The notes beneath the pieces are model-generated. The model saw only the letters and a program-made list of their open reading frames with translations. It did no database searches and was not told where the DNA came from. From the NCBI GenBank assembly GCA_040755395.1, contig JBFMAX010000014.1, forward strand, positions 17,398 through 81,397: DNA of 64,000 nt, given 5' to 3'. This DNA comes from Nitrospirota bacterium (GTDB lineage Bacteria; Nitrospirota; Nitrospiria; Nitrospirales; Nitrospiraceae). Below, piece after piece: positions 43,298 to 50,884 of this stretch (positions are counted from its first letter, which is position 1; each line of letters opens with the position of its first letter). Position numbers and translations under genes: made by a program.

Positions 43298-43402
43298 TTG
43301 CGAACAGCAAACACCCAACAGCTAACAGCCAAAGGCCAACCGTATGCAAATGCCAGAACGAAACTTTGTGCTGCGAGCTATTCGCTATTCGCTGTTGGCT
43401 CG
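43298..43402. repeat. Word-type spacer element between mrp and moeA
   Basis: Words GCGAACAGC, CAACAGC and TAACAGCC at the left and an inverse arm GCTATTCGCTATTCGCTGTTGGCT at the right. The element fills the whole gap. Confidence 0.65.
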
Positions 43403-43413
43403 ATGGAGTTGCA

Positions 43414-44694
43414 ATGCAAGGCCTGACACCGTTACATGAAGCGCAAAAGGTGGTGCTCGAGGCGACCGCGCCGCTCGGCTTGGAGAAGGTCCCCATCCTG
43501 GACGCGCTGGGCCGTGTGCTCGGCGAGGACATCATCGCGGAGCGTGACAATCCGCCGTGGGACAATTCGGCGATGGACGGCTTCGCGGTACGATGGGAAG
43601 ATATCAAGCAGGAGCATGCCATCGCTAAACCGGTCACGCTGAAAGTGATCGAGGACGTACCGGCGGGCAAGACGCCGACTCAGACCGTCGGGCCCGGGCA
43701 GGCGATCCGCATCATGACGGGTGCACCGATCCCGAAGGGAGCCGACACGGTCATCAAGGTCGAGGATACCGAGCATACACCGGACTCGGTGAAGGTCTTC
43801 AAGCCCGAAGTGCGCGGAGCCAACATCCGTCCACAGGGCGAGGACGTCAAGAAAGGCGACTGCATCATCGCCAAGGGCACGCAAATCCGGCCCGCCGAAG
43901 CGGGCATGCTCGCGATCCTCGCCAAGTCTTTCGTGCTCGTGTGTCAGCGGCCGCGCGTGGCGATTCTCTCCACGGGCGATGAGCTGGCCGATCTCGACGA
44001 GCGGTTCAGCGAGGACAAGATCATCAACTCGAACAGCTACGGCATCGCGGCGGCGGTGCAGGAGGCCGGCGGCATTCCGATCCTGCTCGGCATCGCGAAG
44101 GATCAGCCGGCGGCCTTGAAAGAGAAGATTTCGCACGGGCTGAACGCCGAAATCCTGGTGCTGTCCGGCGGCGTGTCGATGGGCGACTACGATTTCACCA
44201 AGGCCGTGTTCAAAGACCTGGGCGCGGAGATGAATTTCTGGAAGCTGGCGATCCGGCCCGGCCAGCCGCTGGCCTTCGGGAAAATCCAGGGCAAACTGGC
44301 CTTCGGCCTGCCGGGCAATCCGGTCTCGTCGATGGTGACCTTCGAACAGCTAGTGCGGCCCGCGATATTGAAAATGGGCGGCCACCGCAGCTACGGCCGG
44401 CCGGTCGTGCAGGCCGTCTTTCAGGAAAAGTTCTCCAAGAAACCGGACCGGCGCCATTTTCTGCGCGGCATCCTGACCCGTGAAGACGGCGTCTTCAAGG
44501 TGCGGACGACCGGCGACCAAGGTTCCGGCATCCTCACCTCGATGGTGAAAGCGAATTGCTTGATCGATGTGCCGGTGGAAGTCGAGCGGCTCAATCCCGG
44601 CGACACCGTCTCGGTGCAACTCTTGAGCGGCCAGATGTGGCTGCGGGAAGGCGAGACGCCGGCGGCGGCCGGCGGCCGGCAGTCATGTTGCTGA
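43414..44694 (+). CDS. moeA: Molybdopterin molybdenumtransferase MoeA
   Basis: A 426-residue enzyme from ATG 43414 (GGAG upstream) that inserts molybdenum into adenylylated molybdopterin. Blocks: PPWDNSAMDGFAVRW, IMTGAPIPKGADTVIKVE, VAILSTGDELADLDE, LSGGVSMGDYDF and GLPGNPVSSMVTFE. Position in the mogA-mrp-moeA-mobB cluster fits. The C-terminus ends in an unusual Gly/Ala-rich tail with two cysteines (GGRQSCC). Confidence 0.96.
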   Translation: MQGLTPLHEAQKVVLEATAPLGLEKVPILDALGRVLGEDIIAERDNPPWDNSAMDGFAVRWEDIKQEHAIAKPVTLKVIEDVPAGKTPTQTVGPGQAIRIMTGAPIPKGADTVIKVEDTEHTPDSVKVFKPEVRGANIRPQGEDVKKGDCIIAKGTQIRPAEAGMLAILAKSFVLVCQRPRVAILSTGDELADLDERFSEDKIINSNSYGIAAAVQEAGGIPILLGIAKDQPAALKEKISHGLNAEILVLSGGVSMGDYDFTKAVFKDLGAEMNFWKLAIRPGQPLAFGKIQGKLAFGLPGNPVSSMVTFEQLVRPAILKMGGHRSYGRPVVQAVFQEKFSKKPDRRHFLRGILTREDGVFKVRTTGDQGSGILTSMVKANCLIDVPVEVERLNPGDTVSVQLLSGQMWLREGETPAAAGGRQSCC

Positions 44695-44717
44695 CCGCGT
44701 AATCCAGGCGAGGCCGA

Positions 44718-45233
44718 ATGTCCATCCCGATTCTCTGCTTTGTGGGCCGGTCGAACAGCGGCAAGACCACCTTGATTGAACGGGTCATTCCCGAATTGGT
44801 CCGCGCCGGCTATCGGGTTGCGACCGTCAAACACGCCGGTCACGGTTTCGATCTGGACACGGAGGGCAAGGACAGTTGGCGGCACAAACGGGCCGGCGCG
44901 AGCGCCGTGATCGTGCTGTCCAAAGGCAGCCTCGCGATGTTTGCGGACGTCTCCGACCAGATCAAGGTCGAGGAGATCCGCGACCGTTTTCTCGACCACG
45001 CCATCGACCTTGTCATTGCCGAAGGGTGGAAGAGCGAGGGCTATCCGAAGATCGTCGTGGTGCGGGATCAACTGGGCGAGGTCCCGGTATCGCCCGAAGG
45101 GCTGCTGGCGGTGGTGTCGAACAAACCGGTGGATCCGCCGGCGCCGATTCCCGTGTTCGATCCCGACGACGTCGCCGGCGTCGCCGCGCTCATCGTTCGG
45201 CACTTCCCCAAACGCGAGTCGCATGAGACCTAA
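44718..45233 (+). CDS. mobB: MobB, molybdopterin-guanine dinucleotide P-loop protein
   Basis: A 171-residue GTP-binding protein with Walker A GRSNSGKTTLIE, VATVKHAGHGFDLDTEGKDSW and LVIAEGWKSEGYPKIVV. MobB helps form the dinucleotide cofactor (bis-MGD) used by DMSO-reductase-family enzymes such as NXR and nitrate reductases. Its stop overlaps the start of the cytochrome gene by 11 bases. Confidence 0.93.
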   Translation: MSIPILCFVGRSNSGKTTLIERVIPELVRAGYRVATVKHAGHGFDLDTEGKDSWRHKRAGASAVIVLSKGSLAMFADVSDQIKVEEIRDRFLDHAIDLVIAEGWKSEGYPKIVVVRDQLGEVPVSPEGLLAVVSNKPVDPPAPIPVFDPDDVAGVAALIVRHFPKRESHET

Positions 45234-45930
45234 GTCCCGGGCCATTGTGATCATGGCGATCGTCGCCGGCGCAGTGGCCTTGGGCGGAGTGGCGATCCCG
45301 CTAACCAATCATCCAAAGTTCTGCGCGAGCTGCCACAACATCAAGCCCTCCTACGAGAGTTGGGTCCAGTCGTCCCATAAAGACGTCACCTGTGTGGATT
45401 GTCATGTGCGCCCTGGAGTCGAGGGTTGGCTGCTGGACAAAGCCTGGGCGGGGACCAAGGATGTCGCCATTTATCTGTTCGGGACGCCGACCGATCCCCA
45501 TAATCTTCAGGCCAAGGTCGATTCCGGTGTCTGCATCGGGTGCCACCGGCATATCTTGCGTGTGTCCGAAGTCGCGCCGCGCGATCTTCCGCCGCCGGTG
45601 AAGGATGTGGGACTCGTGATGAGCCACCGAAGGCACATGGAGGCCTTCGCCAAACGGGGCTTGGGGGAAGGCTGCACCACCTGCCATTCCGGGGTCGTGC
45701 ATGACAAGCCGATCAAAGGCTATCCCATCGTGATCCCCCGCGGGCACGTCAAAGCCGACAGCCAGCCCTGGTATCCCGATCACCCCGAGGGGTCTTATCT
45801 CCGCACGCGGGCGCTCGCAGATTGCTTCCGCTGTCACGACGGGAAGACCCCCTACGAAGGCAAAATCCTCAGCCAAAGGTGCGAGACCTGCCATATTCCG
45901 GAGAAGGTCGGAGAACTGCTGTTTAATTGA
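45223..45930 (+). CDS. Six-heme NapC/NirT-like membrane-anchored cytochrome c
   Basis: A 235-residue protein with one N-terminal membrane anchor (about residues 7-27) and six CXXCH motifs: CASCH, CVDCH, CIGCH, CTTCH, CFRCH and CETCH. NapC/NirT quinol dehydrogenases usually have four hemes; the N-terminal two-heme arrangement and anchor match, while the last two motifs are extra. Such proteins pass electrons between the quinone pool and periplasmic redox enzymes. The start overlaps mobB, linking it to the Moco cluster. Confidence 0.9.
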   Translation: MRPKSRAIVIMAIVAGAVALGGVAIPLTNHPKFCASCHNIKPSYESWVQSSHKDVTCVDCHVRPGVEGWLLDKAWAGTKDVAIYLFGTPTDPHNLQAKVDSGVCIGCHRHILRVSEVAPRDLPPPVKDVGLVMSHRRHMEAFAKRGLGEGCTTCHSGVVHDKPIKGYPIVIPRGHVKADSQPWYPDHPEGSYLRTRALADCFRCHDGKTPYEGKILSQRCETCHIPEKVGELLFN

Positions 45931-45984
45931 TCGTCCCGGCTGGAAGCCCAGGCGAGGAGCCTTCGGCTTTCAGCATTGACCGAA

Positions 45985-46030
45985 CAATTCCGAAAGCCGA
46001 CTGGTGGTAGCCGACGGCCGATACGCTCAT
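45985..46030. repeat. Weak word-type element before the ABC ATPase
   Basis: CGAAAGCCGACTGGTGGTAGCCGACGGCCGATACGC repeats the words AGCCGAC, GTAGCCGAC and GGCCGATA and matches the style of the other spacers; inverted arms are poor. Confidence 0.35.
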
Positions 46031-46034
46031 CCCC

Positions 46035-46760
46035 ATGCCGCCCATCGTCCAGGTTAGGAATCTCACCAAGCAGTTCGGCGACTTCACCGCCGTCGACGGA
46101 ATCTCGTTCGATATTCGGCAGGGCGAAATTCTCGGACTGTTGGGGCCTAATGGAGCGGGCAAAACCACCACGATCCAGATGCTGCTGGGGTTGATCACTC
46201 CCACAGCCGGCTCGATCCGTATGTTCGGCCTGGACTTCACGACGCACCGAGAGGAGATCCTCCAGCAAGTCAACTTTTCCTCGACCTACATCTCCATGCC
46301 TTTCTCGCTCACAGTGGAGGAAAACCTCCGCGTGGTCGCCAGACTGTACGGTCTGGCGAACGTCGAACGGCGCATCGACGACGTGGTCAAGAAACTGGAG
46401 ATGGAAAGCTTTCGCAGCAAGTTGACCAGACGCCTGTCCTCCGGCCAGATGACCCGCCTCACGCTGGCCAAGGCGATCCTGACGGAACCGAAGATTCTTT
46501 TCCTGGATGAGCCGACGGCCAGCCTGGACCCCGACATCGCCCACAAGACCCGCAGCCTGCTGAGGGAAATCCGCACCGCGACCGGCCTGACCATGCTTTA
46601 TACCTCCCACAACATGCGGGAAATGGAAGAGATGTCCGACCGGATCATCTTCCTCCAGCGCGGAAAGATCGTCGCCGAAGGCACCGCGGAGGAAATCGTG
46701 ATCCGCTTCGGACAGTCGGACCTGGAAGAAGTGTTTTTGAAGTTGGCGAGGGAGCAATAG
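46035..46760 (+). CDS. ABC-2-type exporter ATPase subunit
   Basis: A 241-residue ABC ATPase: Walker A GPNGAGKTTT (residues 37-46), signature LSSGQMTRL, Walker B ILFLDEPTASLDPD and the switch histidine in YTSHNMREME. It pairs with the permease at 46851. These exporters move lipids, polysaccharides, drugs or other substrates; the substrate cannot be inferred. Location next to the six-heme cytochrome is suggestive but not proof of a role in cytochrome or cofactor export. Confidence 0.92.
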   Translation: MPPIVQVRNLTKQFGDFTAVDGISFDIRQGEILGLLGPNGAGKTTTIQMLLGLITPTAGSIRMFGLDFTTHREEILQQVNFSSTYISMPFSLTVEENLRVVARLYGLANVERRIDDVVKKLEMESFRSKLTRRLSSGQMTRLTLAKAILTEPKILFLDEPTASLDPDIAHKTRSLLREIRTATGLTMLYTSHNMREMEEMSDRIIFLQRGKIVAEGTAEEIVIRFGQSDLEEVFLKLAREQ

Positions 46761-46768
46761 CAAGTGGA

Positions 46769-46845
46769 TGAGGGGTAAGGGGTAAGGCGTGAGGGGTCAA
46801 GACAGAATGTTTGTTGATGGTTTCCCTGACGCCTGACGCCTCACG
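46769..46845. repeat. Word-type spacer between ABC ATPase and permease
   Basis: GAGGGGTAAGGGGTAAGGCGTGAGGGGTCA at the left and CCTGACGCCTGACGCCTCACG at the right, sharing the inverted core CGTGAGG/CCTCACG. Confidence 0.6.
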
Positions 46846-46850
46846 AACCA

Positions 46851-47642
46851 ATGAAGATTCACCGCATCATCGCTCTGATCACCCGGCATCTGTACTTGTA
46901 CCGGCGCAGCCTGCCCCGGTTGATGGAGATTTTCTACTGGCCCTTTCTGGATCTCGTGGTCTGGGGCTTCATCACCGTCTATCTGACGCAGTTTCAAGGC
47001 CAGTTGCCGGGCGTCATCACCTTCTTTCTGGGCGCCTTGATTCTCTGGGACGTCCTGTTCCGCTCGCAGCAGGGCATCACCATCTCGTTCCTCGAGGAGA
47101 TTTGGGCCAGAAATCTCATGAATCTTTTCGCCAGCCCGCTCAAACCCAGCGAGTTTTTGGCGGCGACCATGGCGATGAGCGTCTTCAAAGTGACGGCGGT
47201 CTCCTGCGTGATGATCGTCTGCGCGCTGCTGTTCTATTCGTACAACGTGTTCGTCATCGGGTTGTGGCTGCTCCCTTTCGTGCTCAATCTCATCGTGGCG
47301 GGATGGATCATCGGCGTACTGACCACGTCGCTCATCATGCGTTTCGGTCAGGAAGCGGAAGTGCTGGCGTGGGGCATGGTGTTTTTGTTCCAGCCCATCT
47401 CCTGCGTATTCTATCCGATGGATGTCCTGCCGGGCTGGCTGAAAGCCCTGGCCTGGGCCAACCCTGCGGCGCACGTCTTCGAGGGCATGCGCGGCGTGTT
47501 ACACCACGCCGCGCCTCCGCTCACCAATCTCGCCTGGGCGACCGGCCTCAATCTCTTCTATCTCGTCGTGATGATCGCCTGGTTCCATCACACGTTCAAT
47601 GTCTGCAAAGAACGGGGGCTGTTGGTCAGAGTCGGCGAGTAG
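46851..47642 (+). CDS. ABC-2-type permease subunit
   Basis: A 263-residue membrane protein with six helices and the ABC-2 core (FSVLWDVLF-type region, then QPISCVFYPMDVLPGWLKALAWANPAAHVFEGMR, a typical P-P-x-x-x motif region before the last helices). It works with the ATPase at 46035. The spacer element between the two genes is the only gap in this operon. Confidence 0.88.
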   Translation: MKIHRIIALITRHLYLYRRSLPRLMEIFYWPFLDLVVWGFITVYLTQFQGQLPGVITFFLGALILWDVLFRSQQGITISFLEEIWARNLMNLFASPLKPSEFLAATMAMSVFKVTAVSCVMIVCALLFYSYNVFVIGLWLLPFVLNLIVAGWIIGVLTTSLIMRFGQEAEVLAWGMVFLFQPISCVFYPMDVLPGWLKALAWANPAAHVFEGMRGVLHHAAPPLTNLAWATGLNLFYLVVMIAWFHHTFNVCKERGLLVRVGE

Positions 47643-47735
47643 GCGGGGCCCGTCGTCGGCTCGCCACCCTGGCGGAAGGTTTTGGATCGGAGTATGATTC
47701 GATGAGTGCCACCGTCAACCAAAGGAGGTCTCCCT

Positions 47736-47894
47736 ATGCCGGCGGTTGTTCTTGGTGTCATCACGGTCCTGGTTCTTGCCTTGGCGGTCTGGGCGTCCGT
47801 CACGCAGGAAAGCGATACGACCATGATCGGCGAAAGCGAGCCTGATTGGGGGATCGAGCCGTCCGAGCAGGAGGAGCTGCGCAAGGCGAGTTGA
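47736..47894 (+). CDS. Small single-helix membrane protein
   Basis: A 52-residue protein preceded by a perfect AAAGGAGGT, starting at ATG 47736. One membrane helix (PAVVLGVITVLVLALAVWASV) is followed by an acidic tail (ESEPDWGIEPSEQEELRKAS). The strong ribosome-binding site and codon use support a real gene. Function unknown. Confidence 0.7.
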   Translation: MPAVVLGVITVLVLALAVWASVTQESDTTMIGESEPDWGIEPSEQEELRKAS

Positions 47895-48260
47895 TCTGCG
47901 GCTCTGCGTCTGAGCGGCAAGTCGGAGCGCTTCTGTCGAGCGGCTGTTCGAAGAGACGGCGGCGCGGCGGAAGTCGGGGGTGATCGCCTGCGTGATGTAT
48001 GAATTGGTATGCGGTCTTTTCGACGCGGGATAAACACTGACGACTCATGCGACAGAATCATGGAGGAGGCCCGTTCGTTGTAGGCGGTTCAGTACAGGGC
48101 AAGAGCGAGAGAAATCAATCACCTGCGTGTCTTCCAGACAGAAGCATGAACTCTTTTCCCTCCCTTCTCGCCGATCTTGATCAGAGGCATTGCTCAGCGG
48201 ATTCGCCGACCTCCTAAGTAATTTCAACGGTTCTCGACCGTCCGGCTTCTCGTCCTTTCG
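47895..48260. other. Gene-poor gap with a short conserved-looking fragment
   Basis: No complete gene is seen. An open stretch around 47940-48026 translates to residues such as RKSGVIACVMYELVCGLF without a start codon or ribosome-binding site and may be a gene fragment. An AGAGGCAT word at 48183-48190 recurs before the S16 gene. Confidence 0.4.
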
Positions 48261-48276
48261 CGGCATTTCATTTGCT
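48261..48276 (+). promoter_or_regulatory. Sigma54 (-24/-12) promoter of the PilZ gene
   Basis: CGGCATTTCATTTGCT: GG at 48262-48263 and GC at 48274-48275 have the exact -24/-12 spacing and the -12 element TTTGCT is perfect; only the T before GG is a C. Initiation near 48288 is 40 bases before the PilZ start. Confidence 0.5.
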
Positions 48277-48327
48277 CCCGCCATTGAGTGAGAACTCCAC
48301 TCACCTCGAACAAGGGAGGGCGTCATC

Positions 48328-48804
48328 ATGAAACCCCAACTTCTTCAGAAGGTCATGTCCTTCTACACAGGACTCGGCAAGCGGGAAGCCGGACGCCACG
48401 AATGGCAGGTCTATCGATCTGACGATCTCCGGTGCCAGCCGCCGCTCACACAGGAATTGCGCTGCGAGGAGCGTCTGGAGTTCACGCGGCCCTGTTCATA
48501 CGAAATGATCGAGGGGCTGGATGAGCGCGCCGTCGTCATACATTACGGCGAGGCCTGCTCGTTGAATATCAGTTCAGGCGGAATGCTGCTGATGATGGAT
48601 CAGGCCCCCCGCGTGCGGCAGTTGATCGAGATTCATACGACGATCTCCAAGCGGCGCCACGCCTTGATGCTGTTTGAAGTCCGGTGGACCCGCCCGATCC
48701 GAAACGGAAACGACATCGACGGCTATCTTGTGGGTTGCAAGCTGACTTTCGGCCCCTGTCCGTACTTTCTTTTTCAGCGTGATCGGGTTCAGGAGAGCGC
48801 GTGA
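48328..48804 (+). CDS. PilZ-domain protein
   Basis: A 158-residue protein from an ATG with a strong AGGGAGGG upstream. A PilZ domain is indicated by an upstream arginine-containing strand (RCEERLEFTRPCSYEM) and the conserved SLNISSGGMLL turn, followed by beta strands (EIHTTISKRRHALMLFEVRWTRP). The [D/N]xSxxG motif is intact; the RxxxR c-di-GMP motif is only partly matched (R49, R54). It may respond to cyclic di-GMP. A sigma54 promoter candidate precedes it. Confidence 0.72.
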   Translation: MKPQLLQKVMSFYTGLGKREAGRHEWQVYRSDDLRCQPPLTQELRCEERLEFTRPCSYEMIEGLDERAVVIHYGEACSLNISSGGMLLMMDQAPRVRQLIEIHTTISKRRHALMLFEVRWTRPIRNGNDIDGYLVGCKLTFGPCPYFLFQRDRVQESA

Positions 48805-48904
48805 GCATCCGTTCGGCCTTCGGCTTCTGACGGTGCGTGGCCGCCGGTCCCCGTCGGTTCTTCGGCAAGCCCCCGAGTTTCCGATACCGCCTGAGTGCGC
48901 GATA

Positions 48905-49330
48905 ATGTCGGGCATGCAGCACCGGGGTGTCATTACTCTGCTGATTGCGGTCCCCTGTTTCCTCGCGTTGCTGGCCTGTGACTGGGTGGCCGTTGTCATC
49001 GTGGGTCATCGAGTCTACCGCCTGGTGCCGTGGCACGATTTCGCCCGGGGCATGGTCCAGGACCTGGGATTGACGGCGGTCTATGCGCTGACGGTCACAC
49101 CGCGTGTCAGCGGGGTCGTGGCGGCATATCCGGAAAAAGCGCGGCGCATCTGCCTGATTATGCTGGGGCTGGGGCTAGCCTGGTATGAGGTCGTCTGCGC
49201 CTGGGTGACTCGGGTGTTGGACGCGCCGCCGGATCTTGTCATGAGCGTGATTATTCTGTTTGTCATTCCCGTGCTCTTGGCGCCTTGGTACGTGCGCTGG
49301 CTGAAAGGATGGTTGCGAGAGGAGGAGTAA
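48905..49330 (+). CDS. Small polytopic membrane protein
   Basis: A 141-residue protein from ATG 48905 (48914 possible) with three or four hydrophobic helices (GVITLLIAVPCFLALLACDW, ICLIMLGLGLAWYEVVCAWV, VMSVIILFVIPVLLAPWYVRWL). No named family; acidic end (REEE). No strong ribosome-binding site is visible. Confidence 0.55.
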   Translation: MSGMQHRGVITLLIAVPCFLALLACDWVAVVIVGHRVYRLVPWHDFARGMVQDLGLTAVYALTVTPRVSGVVAAYPEKARRICLIMLGLGLAWYEVVCAWVTRVLDAPPDLVMSVIILFVIPVLLAPWYVRWLKGWLREEE

Positions 49331-49466
49331 GAGGCATATACCCACCCAAAACGCTCTGAGGCATCTTGCCACAGCTAAGGCGCATGCCGTCCCGGTTCTG
49401 GACCCCCCTTCTGATTTTCATCATACCTCCGGTTCACAGGAGCATGAAAAATCGATGGCTTTGCTC

Positions 49467-49482
49467 TGGCATATTGCTTGCC
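49467..49482 (+). promoter_or_regulatory. Sigma54 (-24/-12) promoter of the exported S16 gene
   Basis: TGGCATATTGCTTGCC matches the sigma54 consensus TGGCAC-N5-TTGCW except for one base in the -24 element and the last W. GG at 49468-49469 and GC at 49480-49481 have canonical spacing. The leader to the ATG at 49681 would be about 190 bases. Confidence 0.62.
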
Positions 49483-49680
49483 TATCGGAGATAATTAAAA
49501 AGGAACTGCAGAAGGCTGTGTCAGCCGGGCAGTAAGACATCAGAAGCCAAGCCGACACTCTCAACAAGAAAAATGCTGTCCTCGGAAATGGCGAGAACAA
49601 CGGTCAGAGCAAGATCGGCAACCGCCGACACAGGCGCCTGAAATGCCTTATGCCGTGGAAGCTGAAGGAATCCGATCCCT

Positions 49681-50355
49681 ATGACAACCGGTGTAAAAAG
49701 TAAGCGCTTCTGGAGGCTCATGATCGGCGTTGCGGCGGCCCTTCTGCTGGCTCTCACGGCAATTGTCCCAGAGGCCGGCGCCTTAACAGGCTCACGAGAA
49801 CAACTGATCCCGATCCTCGGAGTGACGATGGGACGCGCACCAGAAGGAACCGTGGCTTACCTGCACTTGTCGTTCGAGGAACGGCGGGACCGGAACGGCC
49901 TGGTGATGCAGTTCATGAACAAGCCTGGTCGCTTTTCGCGCATGGCGCAGACCGCCGTCGAACAGGCCGTCTACCGAGTGGCCCAACAGTTGAATTTGTC
50001 CACTGACTCTTGGACCGTCGTTCTGACAGTTCCCTATGAGGGGATCACGGTGTACGGAGACAGCCTCTCGGCCATGGTCGCGCTGAGCGTGGCGGCGATG
50101 GCGAATGGCGAGTTCGTCGAGCCGGATCGCGTCATGACCGGGACGGTCAAACCGGACGGCCAGATCGGTGTGGTCACGGCCGTGCCTCTTAAGATCGAAG
50201 CGGCCTATGAAGCGCGCTTGCAACGGGTGATTGTACCCGAAGAACTGGACGTATCCGACTCGGACTGGCGGACGCCGTTCCTGTTACAAGTCTCTCCCGT
50301 CGCATCAGTAAAGCAGGCCTATGCCGCGCTAACTAACCATGCCCCCGTTCCGTAA
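49681..50355 (+). CDS. Exported Lon-type (S16) protease domain protein
   Basis: A 224-residue protein with an N-terminal signal or anchor segment (residues about 12-33) and a stand-alone S16 fold: TVVLTVPYEGITVYGDSLSAMVALSVAA, RVMTGTVKPDGQIGVVTAVPLKIEAAY and LQRVIVPEE. The Lon Ser-Lys dyad is represented by Ser130 and Lys171, 41 residues apart as in Lon. No AAA domain is present, so it cannot act as an ATP-dependent protease on its own. Its location outside the cytoplasm is inferred from the signal. Confidence 0.75.
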   Translation: MTTGVKSKRFWRLMIGVAAALLLALTAIVPEAGALTGSREQLIPILGVTMGRAPEGTVAYLHLSFEERRDRNGLVMQFMNKPGRFSRMAQTAVEQAVYRVAQQLNLSTDSWTVVLTVPYEGITVYGDSLSAMVALSVAAMANGEFVEPDRVMTGTVKPDGQIGVVTAVPLKIEAAYEARLQRVIVPEELDVSDSDWRTPFLLQVSPVASVKQAYAALTNHAPVP

Positions 50356-50384
50356 GCGGATGTCTGTCGCGACTGCGACCAGTC

Positions 50385-50830
50385 CCTCACTTCTTCCGAT
50401 TCCCGGCCCCCGCCCAGCGCTTTGAACAGGCTGACCATGTCGGTGAGACGGGCGCGCTCGGTCTGCACGAGCTGCTGCTCGGCGGCCGGCACGGTGCGCT
50501 GCGCATGAGCGCGTCCAGATAGGTCACGAGTCCCTTCCGGGAGCGCACCTCCGCCAACGAGACCGCCGCCTGTTTCGACGTGCCGGTCGCCGGAAGCCAG
50601 CCCACTTGAAAGCCGGGCGAAGCGGGGTCGAGAAGGGCTTCAGACACCGGAGCGAAGCTCTCCGTAGAGGGGCTGTACACAAAAAGAGTCCGGTTTTGTC
50701 GCATCGAAAGCGCCGAACCAGAATGCCGGACAGGGTTTCGTCGAACTCGCGGAGACTACGACATCGAACGAAGGACTGAGCGACGCCGAGCAGCAAGGCC
50801 GTGTCGGCGAGGGGGCCCATATTTCGGCAC
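50385..50830 (-). pseudogene. Decayed GAF-type and NodT/OprM efflux gene remnants
   Basis: Reading leftward, three frames are needed. From about 50820 comes a GAF-like start (LLLGVAQSFVRCRSLREFDETLSG), a shift near 50700 leads to FVYSPSTESFAPVSEALLDP, then SLAEVRSRKGLVTYLDALM, and a further shift near 50510 leads to AQRTVPAAEQQLVQTERARL and MVSLFKALGGG. The last part is the C-terminal signature of NodT/OprM outer-membrane efflux proteins. The pieces cannot make one protein, so this is a fused, decaying remnant. Confidence 0.75.
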
Positions 50831-50884
50831 TCTTCACGGAAGGGCTGGTGTGAAAAGGACGCGGATCGCCGGGGCCGGACCGGA

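Noticed and set aside
46035..47642. CcmAB-type haem exporter
   Set aside because: The ABC-2 pair has no ccm neighbours and no specific Ccm motifs; only generic exporter features are seen.
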